The notes beneath the pieces were generated by a model. The model was not told where the DNA came from, searched no databases, and was given only the letters and a program-made list of their open reading frames with translations. The position numbers and the translations under genes were made by a program. A DNA stretch of 64,000 nt from Lactiplantibacillus modestisalitolerans (GTDB lineage Bacteria > Bacillota > Bacilli > Lactobacillales > Lactobacillaceae), in contig NZ_BJEA01000003.1 in NCBI RefSeq assembly GCF_005405425.1, forward strand, positions 124,001 through 188,000. Direction: 5' to 3'. Of this stretch, positions 1 to 8,200 are shown piece after piece (the stretch's first letter is position 1; every line of letters begins with the position of its first letter).

Positions 1-1161
1 AACTTATTAGCAGCAATCAGCTACGACTATCCGAATGAATTAGACAAGTGGCGGGTGTACGCACGGATTACCGAATATTACGCTGGTCACTATCAACCTG
101 GAGAAGTCATGGACGCCCTTAAAGCCATCATTGGAGATAAGCCGTACTTTATTTGGACTTCAAATATCGATCATCATTTTGCTTTAGCCGGGCTTGATAA
201 TTTATTAGAACTGGAAGGTAACTGGCTGGAGGGAATTTGTAGCAGTCATCCTAAAGAACATGGTACCTACAATTTAAAAGAACAATTACATCAGATTTAT
301 CTTAAAGACCAACAAGGAACCTTACAAAAAAACGATATTCCTAAGTGTGATCAATGCGGAGCTCCGTTGACCTTTAACATGGCTGGTAAAGATTTTCAAA
401 TGAATCAGAATCAGGTCGCCGCCTTTGGTAACTTTGTACAGCGTTATCAGGATAAACGTTTATTAGTTCTCGAACTGGGAATTGGTCCTCAGAACCAGAT
501 GATTAAAGCCCCAAGTATGCAATTAGTAGCGGGCACTGAAAATAGTCGCTACATCACCATCAATAAGGGTCAGCTCAACATCCCGACCGTTATTGCCGAC
601 CGTTCAATTGGCTTTTCTTCCAGTATCTTAGATGCTTTTGAAGAATTAAGAACTGGTAAGGATTTAGGAATCAAAATTGAGGGTCCGGCAAAGGCGCAAC
701 CCAAGCTGACGCCTGAACAGAAAAAGGCTCAAAATGAAACCATAAAATTGTTTTTCCCCTCATACATGGTTATGCACGGTATTCGACCTGGTGAATTGAC
801 GATGTATTTAACAACCGATTCGCAGCATCAATCCCATTTCCACTTGGTTGAACAGGATCAAACCTGGATGTATTCGTTAGGTGACGCCACGGTTGCCCAT
901 TGCTTTACGCGAGATGGCAAGTATTATCGCGTGCACCTCGGACTAGATAAGTCTAAAAAGCAGGTCCATGGATTCTATATTGAAGCGGGAACCGTAGTTG
1001 CGTTTGAAAGTTTAGAAGATAGCGGTGCTGGTTTTGCTCAGATTAGTGGAAGCTTCCCGGAAAATGCTAGTAATGAAATCTTGATTCCTAAGAAGGAAAA
1101 TTTAAAAAAGGGCTTTCCACAATATCAAGAAATGATCGAGCGCCTTGCAGTAGGTGATTAA
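1..1161 (+). CDS. Class M-like sirtuin (SIR2 family), 5' end cut by window
   Basis: The frame is open from base 1, so the gene is truncated at its start; 386 residues are visible. A sirtuin core is recognisable: TSNIDHHFALAG (about residues 55-66) matches the TxNxDxxxxxAG NAD-binding motif, and CDQCG (codons at 346-360) belongs to the zinc module. LLVLELGIGPQNQMIKAP resembles the second half of SirTM (macrodomain-linked, class M) sirtuins, which act in protein ADP-ribosylation. At the position of the usual catalytic His (Gln in SirTM) the sequence reads LELEGNW, with Glu at 214-216. The last ~150 residues (from LTPEQKKAQ) are an extra beta-rich domain, vaguely cupin-like, that I do not recognise. 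It is followed after 1 nt by a TetR gene. Sirtuin fold fairly sure; activity unknown. Confidence 0.7.
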   Translation, partial: NLLAAISYDYPNELDKWRVYARITEYYAGHYQPGEVMDALKAIIGDKPYFIWTSNIDHHFALAGLDNLLELEGNWLEGICSSHPKEHGTYNLKEQLHQIYLKDQQGTLQKNDIPKCDQCGAPLTFNMAGKDFQMNQNQVAAFGNFVQRYQDKRLLVLELGIGPQNQMIKAPSMQLVAGTENSRYITINKGQLNIPTVIADRSIGFSSSILDAFEELRTGKDLGIKIEGPAKAQPKLTPEQKKAQNETIKLFFPSYMVMHGIRPGELTMYLTTDSQHQSHFHLVEQDQTWMYSLGDATVAHCFTRDGKYYRVHLGLDKSKKQVHGFYIEAGTVVAFESLEDSGAGFAQISGSFPENASNEILIPKKENLKKGFPQYQEMIERLAVGD

Positions 1162-1162
1162 A

Positions 1163-1753
1163 ATGAGTCGGCATAAAAAAATGGACCGTCGAACCAGATA
1201 CACCATCGAAATGATCAAAGAAGCTTTTTTAACACTGGTTAATCAAGAACCCTTCGTTAAAATTACGATTAGTGAAATTTGTCGAACCGCGGACATTACC
1301 CGGTCAACTTTTTACCTTCACTTTAGTTCCATAACCGATTTACTTAATGAAGTCATTGACGACGCACTACATTTATCTTGCAGTTCTAAGGTGATCGAAC
1401 GGGAATACCTCAAAGAAAATGAATCACTGTTACCGGTTTGTCAGCGCGTCGGTGACTCGCCTAAGTACCGGCACCTATTAATGGATCCTGACTTAAGTGA
1501 ATATATTGTTGGTCGAATTAAAGCGCATGAACATCAATACGTTGTTCCGGAAATTATCAGGAAAACCAATCTACCAAAAGACGTTGCCGAATCTTTGTTT
1601 ACCTACATGATTTACGGATCATTTGCGGTAAATCGGCTACACCATTTTTCAAAGGATGCCAACTGGCAGCGAGATATGGAGATATTAAATCATTTTACCG
1701 ACGCTGGGTATAACAGCTTTGGTATTGGTAATGGTGGGGGCGCATCAAATTGA
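1163..1753 (+). CDS. TetR/AcrR family transcriptional regulator
   Basis: A 196-aa protein. The N-terminal helix-turn-helix is clear (ITISEICRTADITRSTFYLH, about residues 36-55), followed by a variable ligand-binding domain. The ATG at 1163 is chosen because TAGGTG (1151-1156) sits 6 nt upstream; a GTG at 1154 is possible but overlaps that site. It begins 1 nt after the sirtuin gene and its stop overlaps the TTG start of the MFS exporter. The usual arrangement is a TetR repressor controlling the adjacent efflux genes, which is inferred here from position only. The ligand is unknown. The gene belongs to the AT-rich left part of the window. Confidence 0.85.
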   Translation: MSRHKKMDRRTRYTIEMIKEAFLTLVNQEPFVKITISEICRTADITRSTFYLHFSSITDLLNEVIDDALHLSCSSKVIEREYLKENESLLPVCQRVGDSPKYRHLLMDPDLSEYIVGRIKAHEHQYVVPEIIRKTNLPKDVAESLFTYMIYGSFAVNRLHHFSKDANWQRDMEILNHFTDAGYNSFGIGNGGGASN

Positions 1754-3172
1754 CTAAAAAATCGATTGGACTATTAGCAATTGCGCTAGTCACCTTAATC
1801 ACCTCGCTGGACGCGTCCATTGTTAATGTTGCGGCGCCTATAATGGCTAAGGACTTAGCGGTTTCAACCAGTATGATCGAATGGGTTATCTCAATCTATT
1901 TAATGATCATTGCTGCTTTAATCATGTTTTTTGGTCATTTAGGAGATGTCATTGGTAAGGTTAAAGTTTTTCAACTAGGGACCATCATTTTTACAATTGG
2001 ATCGTTGTTTGCAGGAATTAGAATAGGATTCGGGGTACTTTTGATTAGTCGGGGTATTCAAGCTATCGGTGCCGCAATGACAATGTCAAATAATTTTGGG
2101 ATTACAACCGAAATCTTTTCCAAGAAGAATCGGGGACTTGCGCTCTCAATCTTGACAACTTTTTTTGCGCTTGGTTCAATCATCGGGCCGTCACTAGGTG
2201 GTCTTATCCTGAGTGTCGGGAGTTGGTCCTACTTATTCTGGATCAACGTGCCAATTGGCGGCTTCGCGCTATTGCTTGGGGTTATTACCTTACCACACCG
2301 TACTCCGAGACAATCCAAAGAAAAACTGGATATTATCGGTGCTATCATCTTTACTTTGCTGATATGTTTATTTTTCTACACCTTAATGCGCATCCAAACG
2401 CAGGGGATTTGGACGCGCCGCTTTGCCTTGTCCCTATTAATTATCTTGGTGCTTGCCACTGCATTCATTCAGCGGGAAAAATCGGTAGTAGCACCGCTCC
2501 TTAATTTGGATATTTTTAAAAATGCTGATTTTTCAATGGGAGTAGTTGCCGCAATGCTTTCATTCGTTGTTGGTTTTACGTGTAGCGTGATGATGCCTTA
2601 CTACTTGATAAATGCTCGGCATTTAAGTACTAGCTTCGCAGGGCTTTTATTAATCATTATTCCAGTTACTTTGGCTGTAGTTGGCCCGGTTGGTGGACTA
2701 TTAGCCGATAAGTATGGTGGCGAAAGAATCTCAATGATTGGGTTGCTTTTCTTGATTACTGCGCAAATCATGATTGTTTCCTTTAAGTTAACGACCCCGT
2801 TCTGGTTCTTCGTTGTGATGTCGCTACTTTATGGGATTGGCATGGGGCTGTTTCAAGCGCCTAATAATACTGTCATCATGACCGCGGTTGAAAAAAAAGT
2901 TTTTAGGAGTTGCTGGCAGTGTGAACTCGTTTGCCCGGAATTTAGGGATGGAATTAGGCGCTAGCTTAGCTACCGTCACGCTTTATGGTGTGATGAGTTG
3001 GCAAGCTGGTCAAAGGATTGGTGATTATCCAGTCAATGATGATCACTTATTTATGATTGGTTTCAAAGCAGCGTTTATGCTCGCACTAGTTGCTGCGACT
3101 ATCGCTGAAATCATCACAGTTACGAGGTATATGAAACATCATTTAAAAAATAATAAGAAATGGATTGATTAG
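1750..3172 (+). pseudogene. MFS drug:H+ antiporter (14-TM type), frameshifted
   Basis: The first part (TTG at 1750 to about 2890) encodes an EmrB/QacA-like exporter: LDASIVNVAAPIMAKDLAVS in TM1 and many further hydrophobic segments. At 2891-2898 there is an A8 run, and the reading frame then ends at 2964 with a non-family tail (VFRSCWQCEL). The expected continuation, FLGVAGSVNSFARNLGMELG through the last membrane helix, lies in the +1 frame and stops at 3170-3172. Seven A's instead of eight would restore one 470-residue protein (VEKKFLGVAGS). So this is a single-base insertion, phase variation, or a sequencing error. The TTG start overlaps the TetR stop; the 3' end overlaps the next exporter's start. 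Confidence 0.8.
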
Positions 3173-4379
3173 AATTAAATCGTTAAATTATCGCGTACAG
3201 GCCACCATTTTAGTTTTTGTTACTTTTATGCTGGGCTGTAATGAATTCATGGTCGTTGGAATACTTTCGGATATTTCAAACGGTCTTAATGTTGCTCAAT
3301 CGCTGGTTGGATTTTTGGTCACAGCATTTGCTGTTGTTTATGCCTTAAGTACGCCAGTAATTAATTTATTGACCAGTAAGTTTAACCATTATTCAACCTT
3401 GTTACTCTTAATGGTTGTCTTCTTTGTTGGAAATACCTTGAGTGCAATGTCGTTTAATTACGCTTTCATGTTTGTTTCAAGAATTTTAACGGCTAGTGTC
3501 TCGGGGGTAATTGCTTCGCTGATGATGACATTTGCTAACGAAATTGCACCACTTGAAAAAAGAGCTGGATTGGTATCAGCCGTATTTGCCGGATCGAGTA
3601 TTGCTTCGGTCATTGGCGTACCAATCGGTACAATTATTAGCTCGCACTATGGCTGGCGAATGACTTTCATCGTTATATCAGTGATCACGATCTTCTTATT
3701 TGTTCTTCAAGCTTTATTTTTACCCAAGCGTTCTGAACAAGTGAGCGGAACGATTAGTGACCAATTAACGATATTAAAAGAGCCCCAAATTATTTGGGGG
3801 ATTTTATTGGTCGTCTTCTCAGCAGCCATCATGTATTCTTACTACACCTATATTCAACCGATTTTAACGACACTTTTAGGGTTTAGTAGCAATAATATTG
3901 ATTGGCTTTTAGGATTAATTGGTCTAATGATGGTCATTAGTAACATTCTTGCTGGCGTCTTAGCCAATCACGGTGGTCTAAAGCGGTTACCGATTTTCTA
4001 TATTCTTGATGCGATAATTTTAGCGGTATTTCCGTTGTTCGTATCGTCGAAAATAGTTGATTATTTCCTATTACTGGCAATCAGTCTGATTGTGACTCTG
4101 CTTAATGCGCCAATTCAACTACACTTTTTAAACGTTGCGGAACAGAAGTATCCCCAATCAATTGTTTTTGCTTCCTCATTTCCGATGATCTTTTTTCAAG
4201 TCGGTATTTCGCTTGGCTCTGCCGCAGCTTCACTGTTTATGTCGCCATTAGGCTTAGAAAAAATCAGTATCGTTGGTGTAATCTTTTCATTAATCGCACT
4301 TGTTGTTTTAATTCTGCTTAATCGTGCGATCGGTCGAAGTCAAAATTATATTCATGCAGATGAAAGTCGGAACCAATAA
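3165..4379 (+). CDS. MFS transporter, DHA1/AraJ-like exporter
   Basis: A 404-aa protein with about 12 hydrophobic segments. The N-terminus (LGCNEFMVVGILSDISNGL) is the DHA1 AraJ/YdhP-type motif, as in sugar or drug efflux proteins. The TTG at 3165 overlaps the stop of the preceding exporter; the next in-frame ATG (3230) would remove most of TM1, so the TTG is preferred although its ribosome binding site is weak. This is probably the last gene of the TetR-linked efflux operon. The substrate cannot be read from the sequence. Confidence 0.8.
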   Translation: MIRIKSLNYRVQATILVFVTFMLGCNEFMVVGILSDISNGLNVAQSLVGFLVTAFAVVYALSTPVINLLTSKFNHYSTLLLLMVVFFVGNTLSAMSFNYAFMFVSRILTASVSGVIASLMMTFANEIAPLEKRAGLVSAVFAGSSIASVIGVPIGTIISSHYGWRMTFIVISVITIFLFVLQALFLPKRSEQVSGTISDQLTILKEPQIIWGILLVVFSAAIMYSYYTYIQPILTTLLGFSSNNIDWLLGLIGLMMVISNILAGVLANHGGLKRLPIFYILDAIILAVFPLFVSSKIVDYFLLLAISLIVTLLNAPIQLHFLNVAEQKYPQSIVFASSFPMIFFQVGISLGSAAASLFMSPLGLEKISIVGVIFSLIALVVLILLNRAIGRSQNYIHADESRNQ

Positions 4380-4487
4380 TTAATGGTAGGTTGCTCTTTA
4401 TGAACAATGATTAATTGGTAACTTCCACAGAGTATTTAGTGATAAATAATTGCTAGTTTGAACAACTGATTAGGAGGTAATCGAGGC

Positions 4488-5927
4488 GTGGAAACAAGGC
4501 GTAACTTAACATTGCATACCGATTTATATGAAATTAACATGATTGAAACGTACTGGCGTCAGCACGTTGCCACCCGCAAGGCCGTCTTTGAACTTTACTT
4601 TAGAAAGCTACCGTTTAAAAACGGTTATGCGATTTTTGCGGGGTTGGCGCGCATCATTGAATATTTAGAACAACTGAAATTCACTAATGATGATTTAGAC
4701 TATCTAAAGAAAATTGGCTATCAGGCCGATTTCTTAAATTATTTAGCTCAATATCATTTTTCGGCAACGGTACGGTCGGTTCCGGAGGGGGCGGTCGTTT
4801 TTGCGAATGAGCCGTTAATCCAGGTCGAAGGCAACATTGTTGATGCGCAGTTAGTCGAAACGGCGTTCCTAAACTTTGTTAATTATCAGACCTTGATTGC
4901 AACGAAGGCGGCCAGAATTAAGAACGTTGCGGGTGATGATTTGCTATTGGAATTTGGGTCCCGGAGAGCCCAAGAAACCGACGCGGCTTTTTGGGGCGCA
5001 CGAGCGGCGTACATCAGTGGTTTTGATGCCACTAGTAACGTTAAGGCCGGAGAAAAATTTGGTATTCCCGTCAGCGGAACGCACGCGCACTCCCTAGTTC
5101 AGGCCTTTGGCAGTGATTATGCGGCTTTTAAAGCGTACGCGTTAACACACCGGGACAGTGTCTTCCTCGTTGATACGTTTGATACGTTGCAAAGTGGTGT
5201 ACCGGCAGCCATCAAGGTTGCCAAAGAGTTTAAAAATCAAACTAATTTCTTAGGTGTCCGGATCGATTCGGGTGACATGGCAGCCTTATCGAAGCAGGTT
5301 CGTTACCAATTAGATCAAGCGGGTTTTGAGGATGCTAAGATCTATGCTTCTAATGACTTAGATGAACGCACCATTCTGAATTTAAAGATGCAGGATGCTA
5401 AAATTGATGTTTGGGGAGTCGGCACTAAGTTAATTACGGGCTTTGATCAGCCCGCATTGGGTGGTGTATATAAGCTAGTTGCCATGGAAGACGCGCATGG
5501 TCATATGCGGGGGACGCTTAAACTTTCAAATAATGTCGCTAAAATATCGACACCGGGGAAGAAGCAAATTTGGCGGATTACGCGTAAAGATGATACTAAG
5601 TTTAAGGGTGATTACATTGCGACTGCTGAGGAAAATCTCCGAACGGCGGGACAGATTGAGCTGTTTGATCCGGAACATCCTTACATGAATCAAACCATCC
5701 GTGATTTTAAAGCAAAGCCACTATTACAGGAAATTTTTAAGCATGGTAAGCTAATTTATTCACAGCCAAAAATAGCGGAGATTAGGCGCTACACCGCAAC
5801 AGCGCTTGAGCGGTTATGGCCCGAATATAAGCGGCAGCTCAATCCACAGGAATATCCCGTGCACTTATCACGAAAGCTGTATCAACAAAAGATTGCGCTT
5901 ATTCAGCAGATTCATCAAACGTTGTGA
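4488..5927 (+). CDS. pncB: Nicotinate phosphoribosyltransferase
   Basis: A 479-aa protein that makes nicotinate mononucleotide from nicotinate and PRPP, the entry step of NAD salvage (Preiss-Handler route). Family features: LTLHTDLYEINMIETYW at the N-terminus, RIDSGDM for phosphoribosyl binding, and GTKLITGFDQPALGGVYKLV near residue 310. The length matches the Gram-positive PncB type. The GTG start at 4488 follows TAGGAGG. The gene stands alone, since nadE is not next to it, and begins ~110 nt after the efflux operon. Confidence 0.93.
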   Translation: METRRNLTLHTDLYEINMIETYWRQHVATRKAVFELYFRKLPFKNGYAIFAGLARIIEYLEQLKFTNDDLDYLKKIGYQADFLNYLAQYHFSATVRSVPEGAVVFANEPLIQVEGNIVDAQLVETAFLNFVNYQTLIATKAARIKNVAGDDLLLEFGSRRAQETDAAFWGARAAYISGFDATSNVKAGEKFGIPVSGTHAHSLVQAFGSDYAAFKAYALTHRDSVFLVDTFDTLQSGVPAAIKVAKEFKNQTNFLGVRIDSGDMAALSKQVRYQLDQAGFEDAKIYASNDLDERTILNLKMQDAKIDVWGVGTKLITGFDQPALGGVYKLVAMEDAHGHMRGTLKLSNNVAKISTPGKKQIWRITRKDDTKFKGDYIATAEENLRTAGQIELFDPEHPYMNQTIRDFKAKPLLQEIFKHGKLIYSQPKIAEIRRYTATALERLWPEYKRQLNPQEYPVHLSRKLYQQKIALIQQIHQTL

Positions 5928-6250
5928 GTAGTTTGACGCTTTAAAAGTAACGATTTAGCTGGTCCTTTAAAACGCAATGCTCAATTGCTCCCTTGCGCTG
6001 CAACTAACCTCACCGGGCTACCGCAAGAATACGAGTAACTAGTTGGTTTGAATTCTGCATTCGTGATTGGATTTAGCTAGTTACCGCAGTTTGATTAATT
6101 TTAGGAGACAATTAGCCATCAGAACGGTGTTAAATGCCATTAGAAATAAACTGCTTTAGTCAAAATAGCTGGATGTAGTACATTATAAACTTTATAGTAA
6201 ATTTAACGATTCTCATCAGTTTATGATGGTGATTTGTTAACTAACTCGGT

Positions 6251-6279
6251 CGCAATTTTTTAAAATTGCGGCTTTTTTT
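6251..6279 (+). terminator. Rho-independent terminator or attenuator hairpin
   Basis: CGCAATTTT and AAAATTGCG form a 9-bp stem followed by GCTTTTTTT. It lies 320 nt after pncB and 150 nt before fabZ, so it could end pncB transcription or act as an attenuator in the fab leader. Confidence 0.6.
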
Positions 6280-6327
6280 AGTTGGTTCAACGGCACGCTT
6301 TACAATGCTTTGAGCATTTTAGGACTT

Positions 6328-6346
6328 AAACTGACCATTTCAGTTT
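6328..6346. promoter_or_regulatory. Candidate operator upstream of fab operon
   Basis: A perfect inverted repeat, AAACTGA-CCATT-TCAGTTT, about 13 bp upstream of the proposed -35 box at 6359. A repressor or activator site is plausible by position. Its match to known FabT or FapR boxes is poor, so the cognate protein is unknown. Confidence 0.4.
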
Positions 6347-6358
6347 TAGAAGTTCTGA

Positions 6359-6386
6359 TTGACAACTTTTTGGTCAACGGATAACT
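6359..6386 (+). promoter_or_regulatory. Predicted promoter of the fab-acc operon
   Basis: TTGACA at 6359-6364, a 16-nt spacer, then ATAACT at 6381-6386. It lies 40 nt upstream of the fabZ ATG and is the best sigma-A-like match in the leader. Confidence 0.45.
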
Positions 6387-6425
6387 TAATGCCATTCCCA
6401 AACGCCACGAAAGGAGCGCTAAGCA

Positions 6426-6872
6426 ATGAGTGTTTTAGAAGCAAGTGAAATTATGCAATTAATACCAAACCGTTACCCGATTTTATTTATGGATCGGGTC
6501 GACGAACTAACGCCGGGAGAAGCCATCGTGGTTACTAAGAACGTCACGATCAACGAGTCTTTTTTTCAGGGGCATTTCCCGGGGAACCCGGTAATGCCGG
6601 GCGTTTTAATTATTGAGGCGCTCGCACAAGCCGCATCAATTTTAATTTTAAAATCGGCGCAATTTAAAGGGCAGACGGCCTACTTGGGTGCGATTAAGCG
6701 GGCCAAGTTTCGTCAAATCGTGCGGCCCGGCGACGTTTTAAAACTGCACGTTCAATTTGAAAAGCAGCGAGCCAACATGGGCATCGTCAGTTGTCAAGCG
6801 TTGGTTGGCGATAAAGTAGCCTGCGAAACTGAGCTGACGTTTATTGTCAATCCCAAGGCAACAACTGATTAG
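6426..6872 (+). CDS. fabZ: 3-hydroxyacyl-ACP dehydratase FabZ (canonical copy)
   Basis: A 148-aa hot-dog-fold dehydratase converting 3-hydroxyacyl-ACP to trans-2-enoyl-ACP in the elongation cycle. The active-site block QGHFPGNPVMPGVLIIEALA contains the catalytic His50 and Glu64. The ATG at 6426 follows AAGGAG. It is the first gene of the fab-acc operon. A second, divergent copy sits between accB and accC (11559-11972) and lacks the His, so this copy probably carries the dehydratase activity. Some lactic acid bacterial FabZ enzymes (FabN type) also isomerise; sequence alone does not decide that. Confidence 0.95.
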   Translation: MSVLEASEIMQLIPNRYPILFMDRVDELTPGEAIVVTKNVTINESFFQGHFPGNPVMPGVLIIEALAQAASILILKSAQFKGQTAYLGAIKRAKFRQIVRPGDVLKLHVQFEKQRANMGIVSCQALVGDKVACETELTFIVNPKATTD

Positions 6873-6879
6873 AAAGGTG

Positions 6880-6927
6880 GTGCACGCAGCGGGGGCGCGT
6901 TTGGGCGAATTTTTCCCCGTTGCTTAA
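6880..6927 (+). CDS. Possible leader mini-ORF between fabZ and fabH (15 aa)
   Basis: GTG at 6880 directly follows AAAGGTG and reads VHAAGARLGEFFPVA, ending with TAA at 6925-6927, 3 nt before the fabH ATG. fabH itself has no evident Shine-Dalgarno site, so ribosomes finishing this mini-ORF could reinitiate at fabH. That is inference; the ORF is short and could occur by chance. Confidence 0.3.
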   Translation: MHAAGARLGEFFPVA

Positions 6928-6930
6928 AGC

Positions 6931-7905
6931 ATGACAGCAACATTTACAATTACGGCCAGTGCGGCCGCAGTTCCCGCAAAAGTATTGCCTAACGTGCAGT
7001 TGACTAACTGGCTTGAAACGTCCGACGAGTGGATCACGCAACGGACGGGGATTCAGCAGCGACACGTTGCGACTACTGAAACGACGACCAGTTTGGCCGT
7101 TGCGGTGGGCCGTCAGCTGCTAGCTAATGCACGGCTGGCAGCGCGGGACGTGGATCTAATCGTGGTGGCAACCATGTCACCGGATCAACTAACCCCCGCA
7201 ACCGCGACCCAGGTGCAAGCCGCACTAGGCGCGGAGAACGCAGTGGCTTTTGACATTAACGCCGCGTGCGCCGGGTTCGTATACGGCTTGCAGGTCGTCC
7301 ACCAGATGTTAGGAGTTGGCCAGACTGCGTTACTCATTGGAAGTGAAACGTTGAGTCGCCTAGTAGATTGGCACGACCGCCGAACCGCCGTGTTATTTGG
7401 CGATGGTGCGGGGGGCGTGGTCGTCCACCGGTCTAAAGCTGGTCCGGGGCATTGGCTAGGTGACCACTTTGCTACGGAAGGACGCCTAGGTCATTACTTA
7501 CAGGCCGGCCAGTTTCCGCAGGTGAATCCCTGGCAAACGGCTTCAGCTGAATTAAAGTGGGCGTTTCAAATGGACGGGCGCCGGGTTTATGACTTTGCGA
7601 CTAAGCGCGTGCCTGATTCAATTCAACGGGCGTTAATGGCCGCTGGCGTTGCCCCGGAACAGGTTCAGCAGTACGTCCTGCATCAGGCAAATGCCAGAAT
7701 CATTAAGAGTGTGGCGCGAAAATTAGACTTAGCAGCTAGCCAATGCCCAATCAATATTGCGCAATATGGCAATACGGCGGCAGCGAGTGAGCCCATCTTA
7801 TTTGCGGAATTGATGGCCCAGGGTGCAATCAAGCGCGGTGACAAAGTCGTTTTTAGCGGCTTTGGTGGCGGTCTATCAGTTGGTAGTGTCGTCATTGAGT
7901 TTTAA
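6931..7905 (+). CDS. fabH: 3-oxoacyl-ACP synthase III FabH
   Basis: A 324-aa protein that condenses acetyl-CoA with malonyl-ACP to start each fatty acid. The thiolase-fold Cys-His-Asn triad is visible: Cys113 (NAACAGF), His251 (LHQANARI) and Asn281 (GNTAAAS). The N-terminal TSDEWITQRTGI motif is typical and supports the ATG at 6931; an in-frame stop at 6925 rules out an upstream start. No good ribosome binding site precedes it; see the mini-ORF at 6880. A FabT regulator gene, often near fabH in relatives, is absent here. Confidence 0.95.
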   Translation: MTATFTITASAAAVPAKVLPNVQLTNWLETSDEWITQRTGIQQRHVATTETTTSLAVAVGRQLLANARLAARDVDLIVVATMSPDQLTPATATQVQAALGAENAVAFDINAACAGFVYGLQVVHQMLGVGQTALLIGSETLSRLVDWHDRRTAVLFGDGAGGVVVHRSKAGPGHWLGDHFATEGRLGHYLQAGQFPQVNPWQTASAELKWAFQMDGRRVYDFATKRVPDSIQRALMAAGVAPEQVQQYVLHQANARIIKSVARKLDLAASQCPINIAQYGNTAAASEPILFAELMAQGAIKRGDKVVFSGFGGGLSVGSVVIEF

Positions 7906-7948
7906 GTTTAGAAAAAATAATTTTAGCAATTTATTGGAGGAATTAACC

Positions 7949-8200
7949 ATGACAACTGAACAAATTTTTAACGACGTTAAAGCACTAATGAGTGATCAAT
8001 TGGACGTTGCAACGGAAAAAATCACGATGAATACTAATTTTACTGAGGATTTAGACTTAGACAGTTTGGACGTGTTTGAAGTCATTGATCAGCTTGAAGA
8101 TCAATTTGACATTGAGATTGAAACTGATGACAAGCTGGCTACGGTTGGTGATTTAGTTCAATACGTGGCAACCCACTTACCGGATCGCGAGGCGAAATAA
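7949..8200 (+). CDS. acpP: Acyl carrier protein
   Basis: An 83-aa acidic protein that carries growing acyl chains on a phosphopantetheine arm. The attachment Ser39 is in DLDSLDV. The ATG at 7949 follows TTGGAGG with good spacing; a longer frame reaching into fabH exists but is not supported. It overlaps the fabD start by 1 nt. The dedicated phosphopantetheinyl transferase is probably the last gene of this operon (15731). Confidence 0.96.
   Translation: MTTEQIFNDVKALMSDQLDVATEKITMNTNFTEDLDLDSLDVFEVIDQLEDQFDIEIETDDKLATVGDLVQYVATHLPDREAK

Larger units (their letters stand above)
5928..6425. other. Long gene-free leader upstream of the fatty-acid operon
   Basis: About 500 nt with no convincing ORF and no T-box consensus. 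It holds a hairpin with T-run (6251-6279), a 19-bp inverted repeat AAACTGACCATTTCAGTTT (6328-6346), and a promoter-like pair TTGACA (6359-6364) and ATAACT (6381-6386) spaced 16 nt. The -35 box lies within a second imperfect inverted repeat, TTGAC-N9-GTCAA. Control by a FabT-like MarR regulator would be typical of the family, but no such gene is adjacent and the palindrome is not a clear FabT match. Confidence 0.45.

Noticed and set aside
2881-2964. Programmed -1 ribosomal frameshift in the MFS gene
   Set aside because: The downstream family sequence is in the +1 frame, so slippage on A-AAA-AAG in the -1 direction would not reach it.
6080-6105. FabT box (AGTTTGATTA...)
   Set aside because: Only a left half-site is present, followed by ATTTTAGG rather than the inverted half; it is also more than 300 nt from fabZ.
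5928-6425. T-box or other known riboswitch before fabZ
   Set aside because: No AGGGTGGNACCGCG T-box core and no recognisable riboswitch core could be found; only simple hairpins and palindromes are visible.
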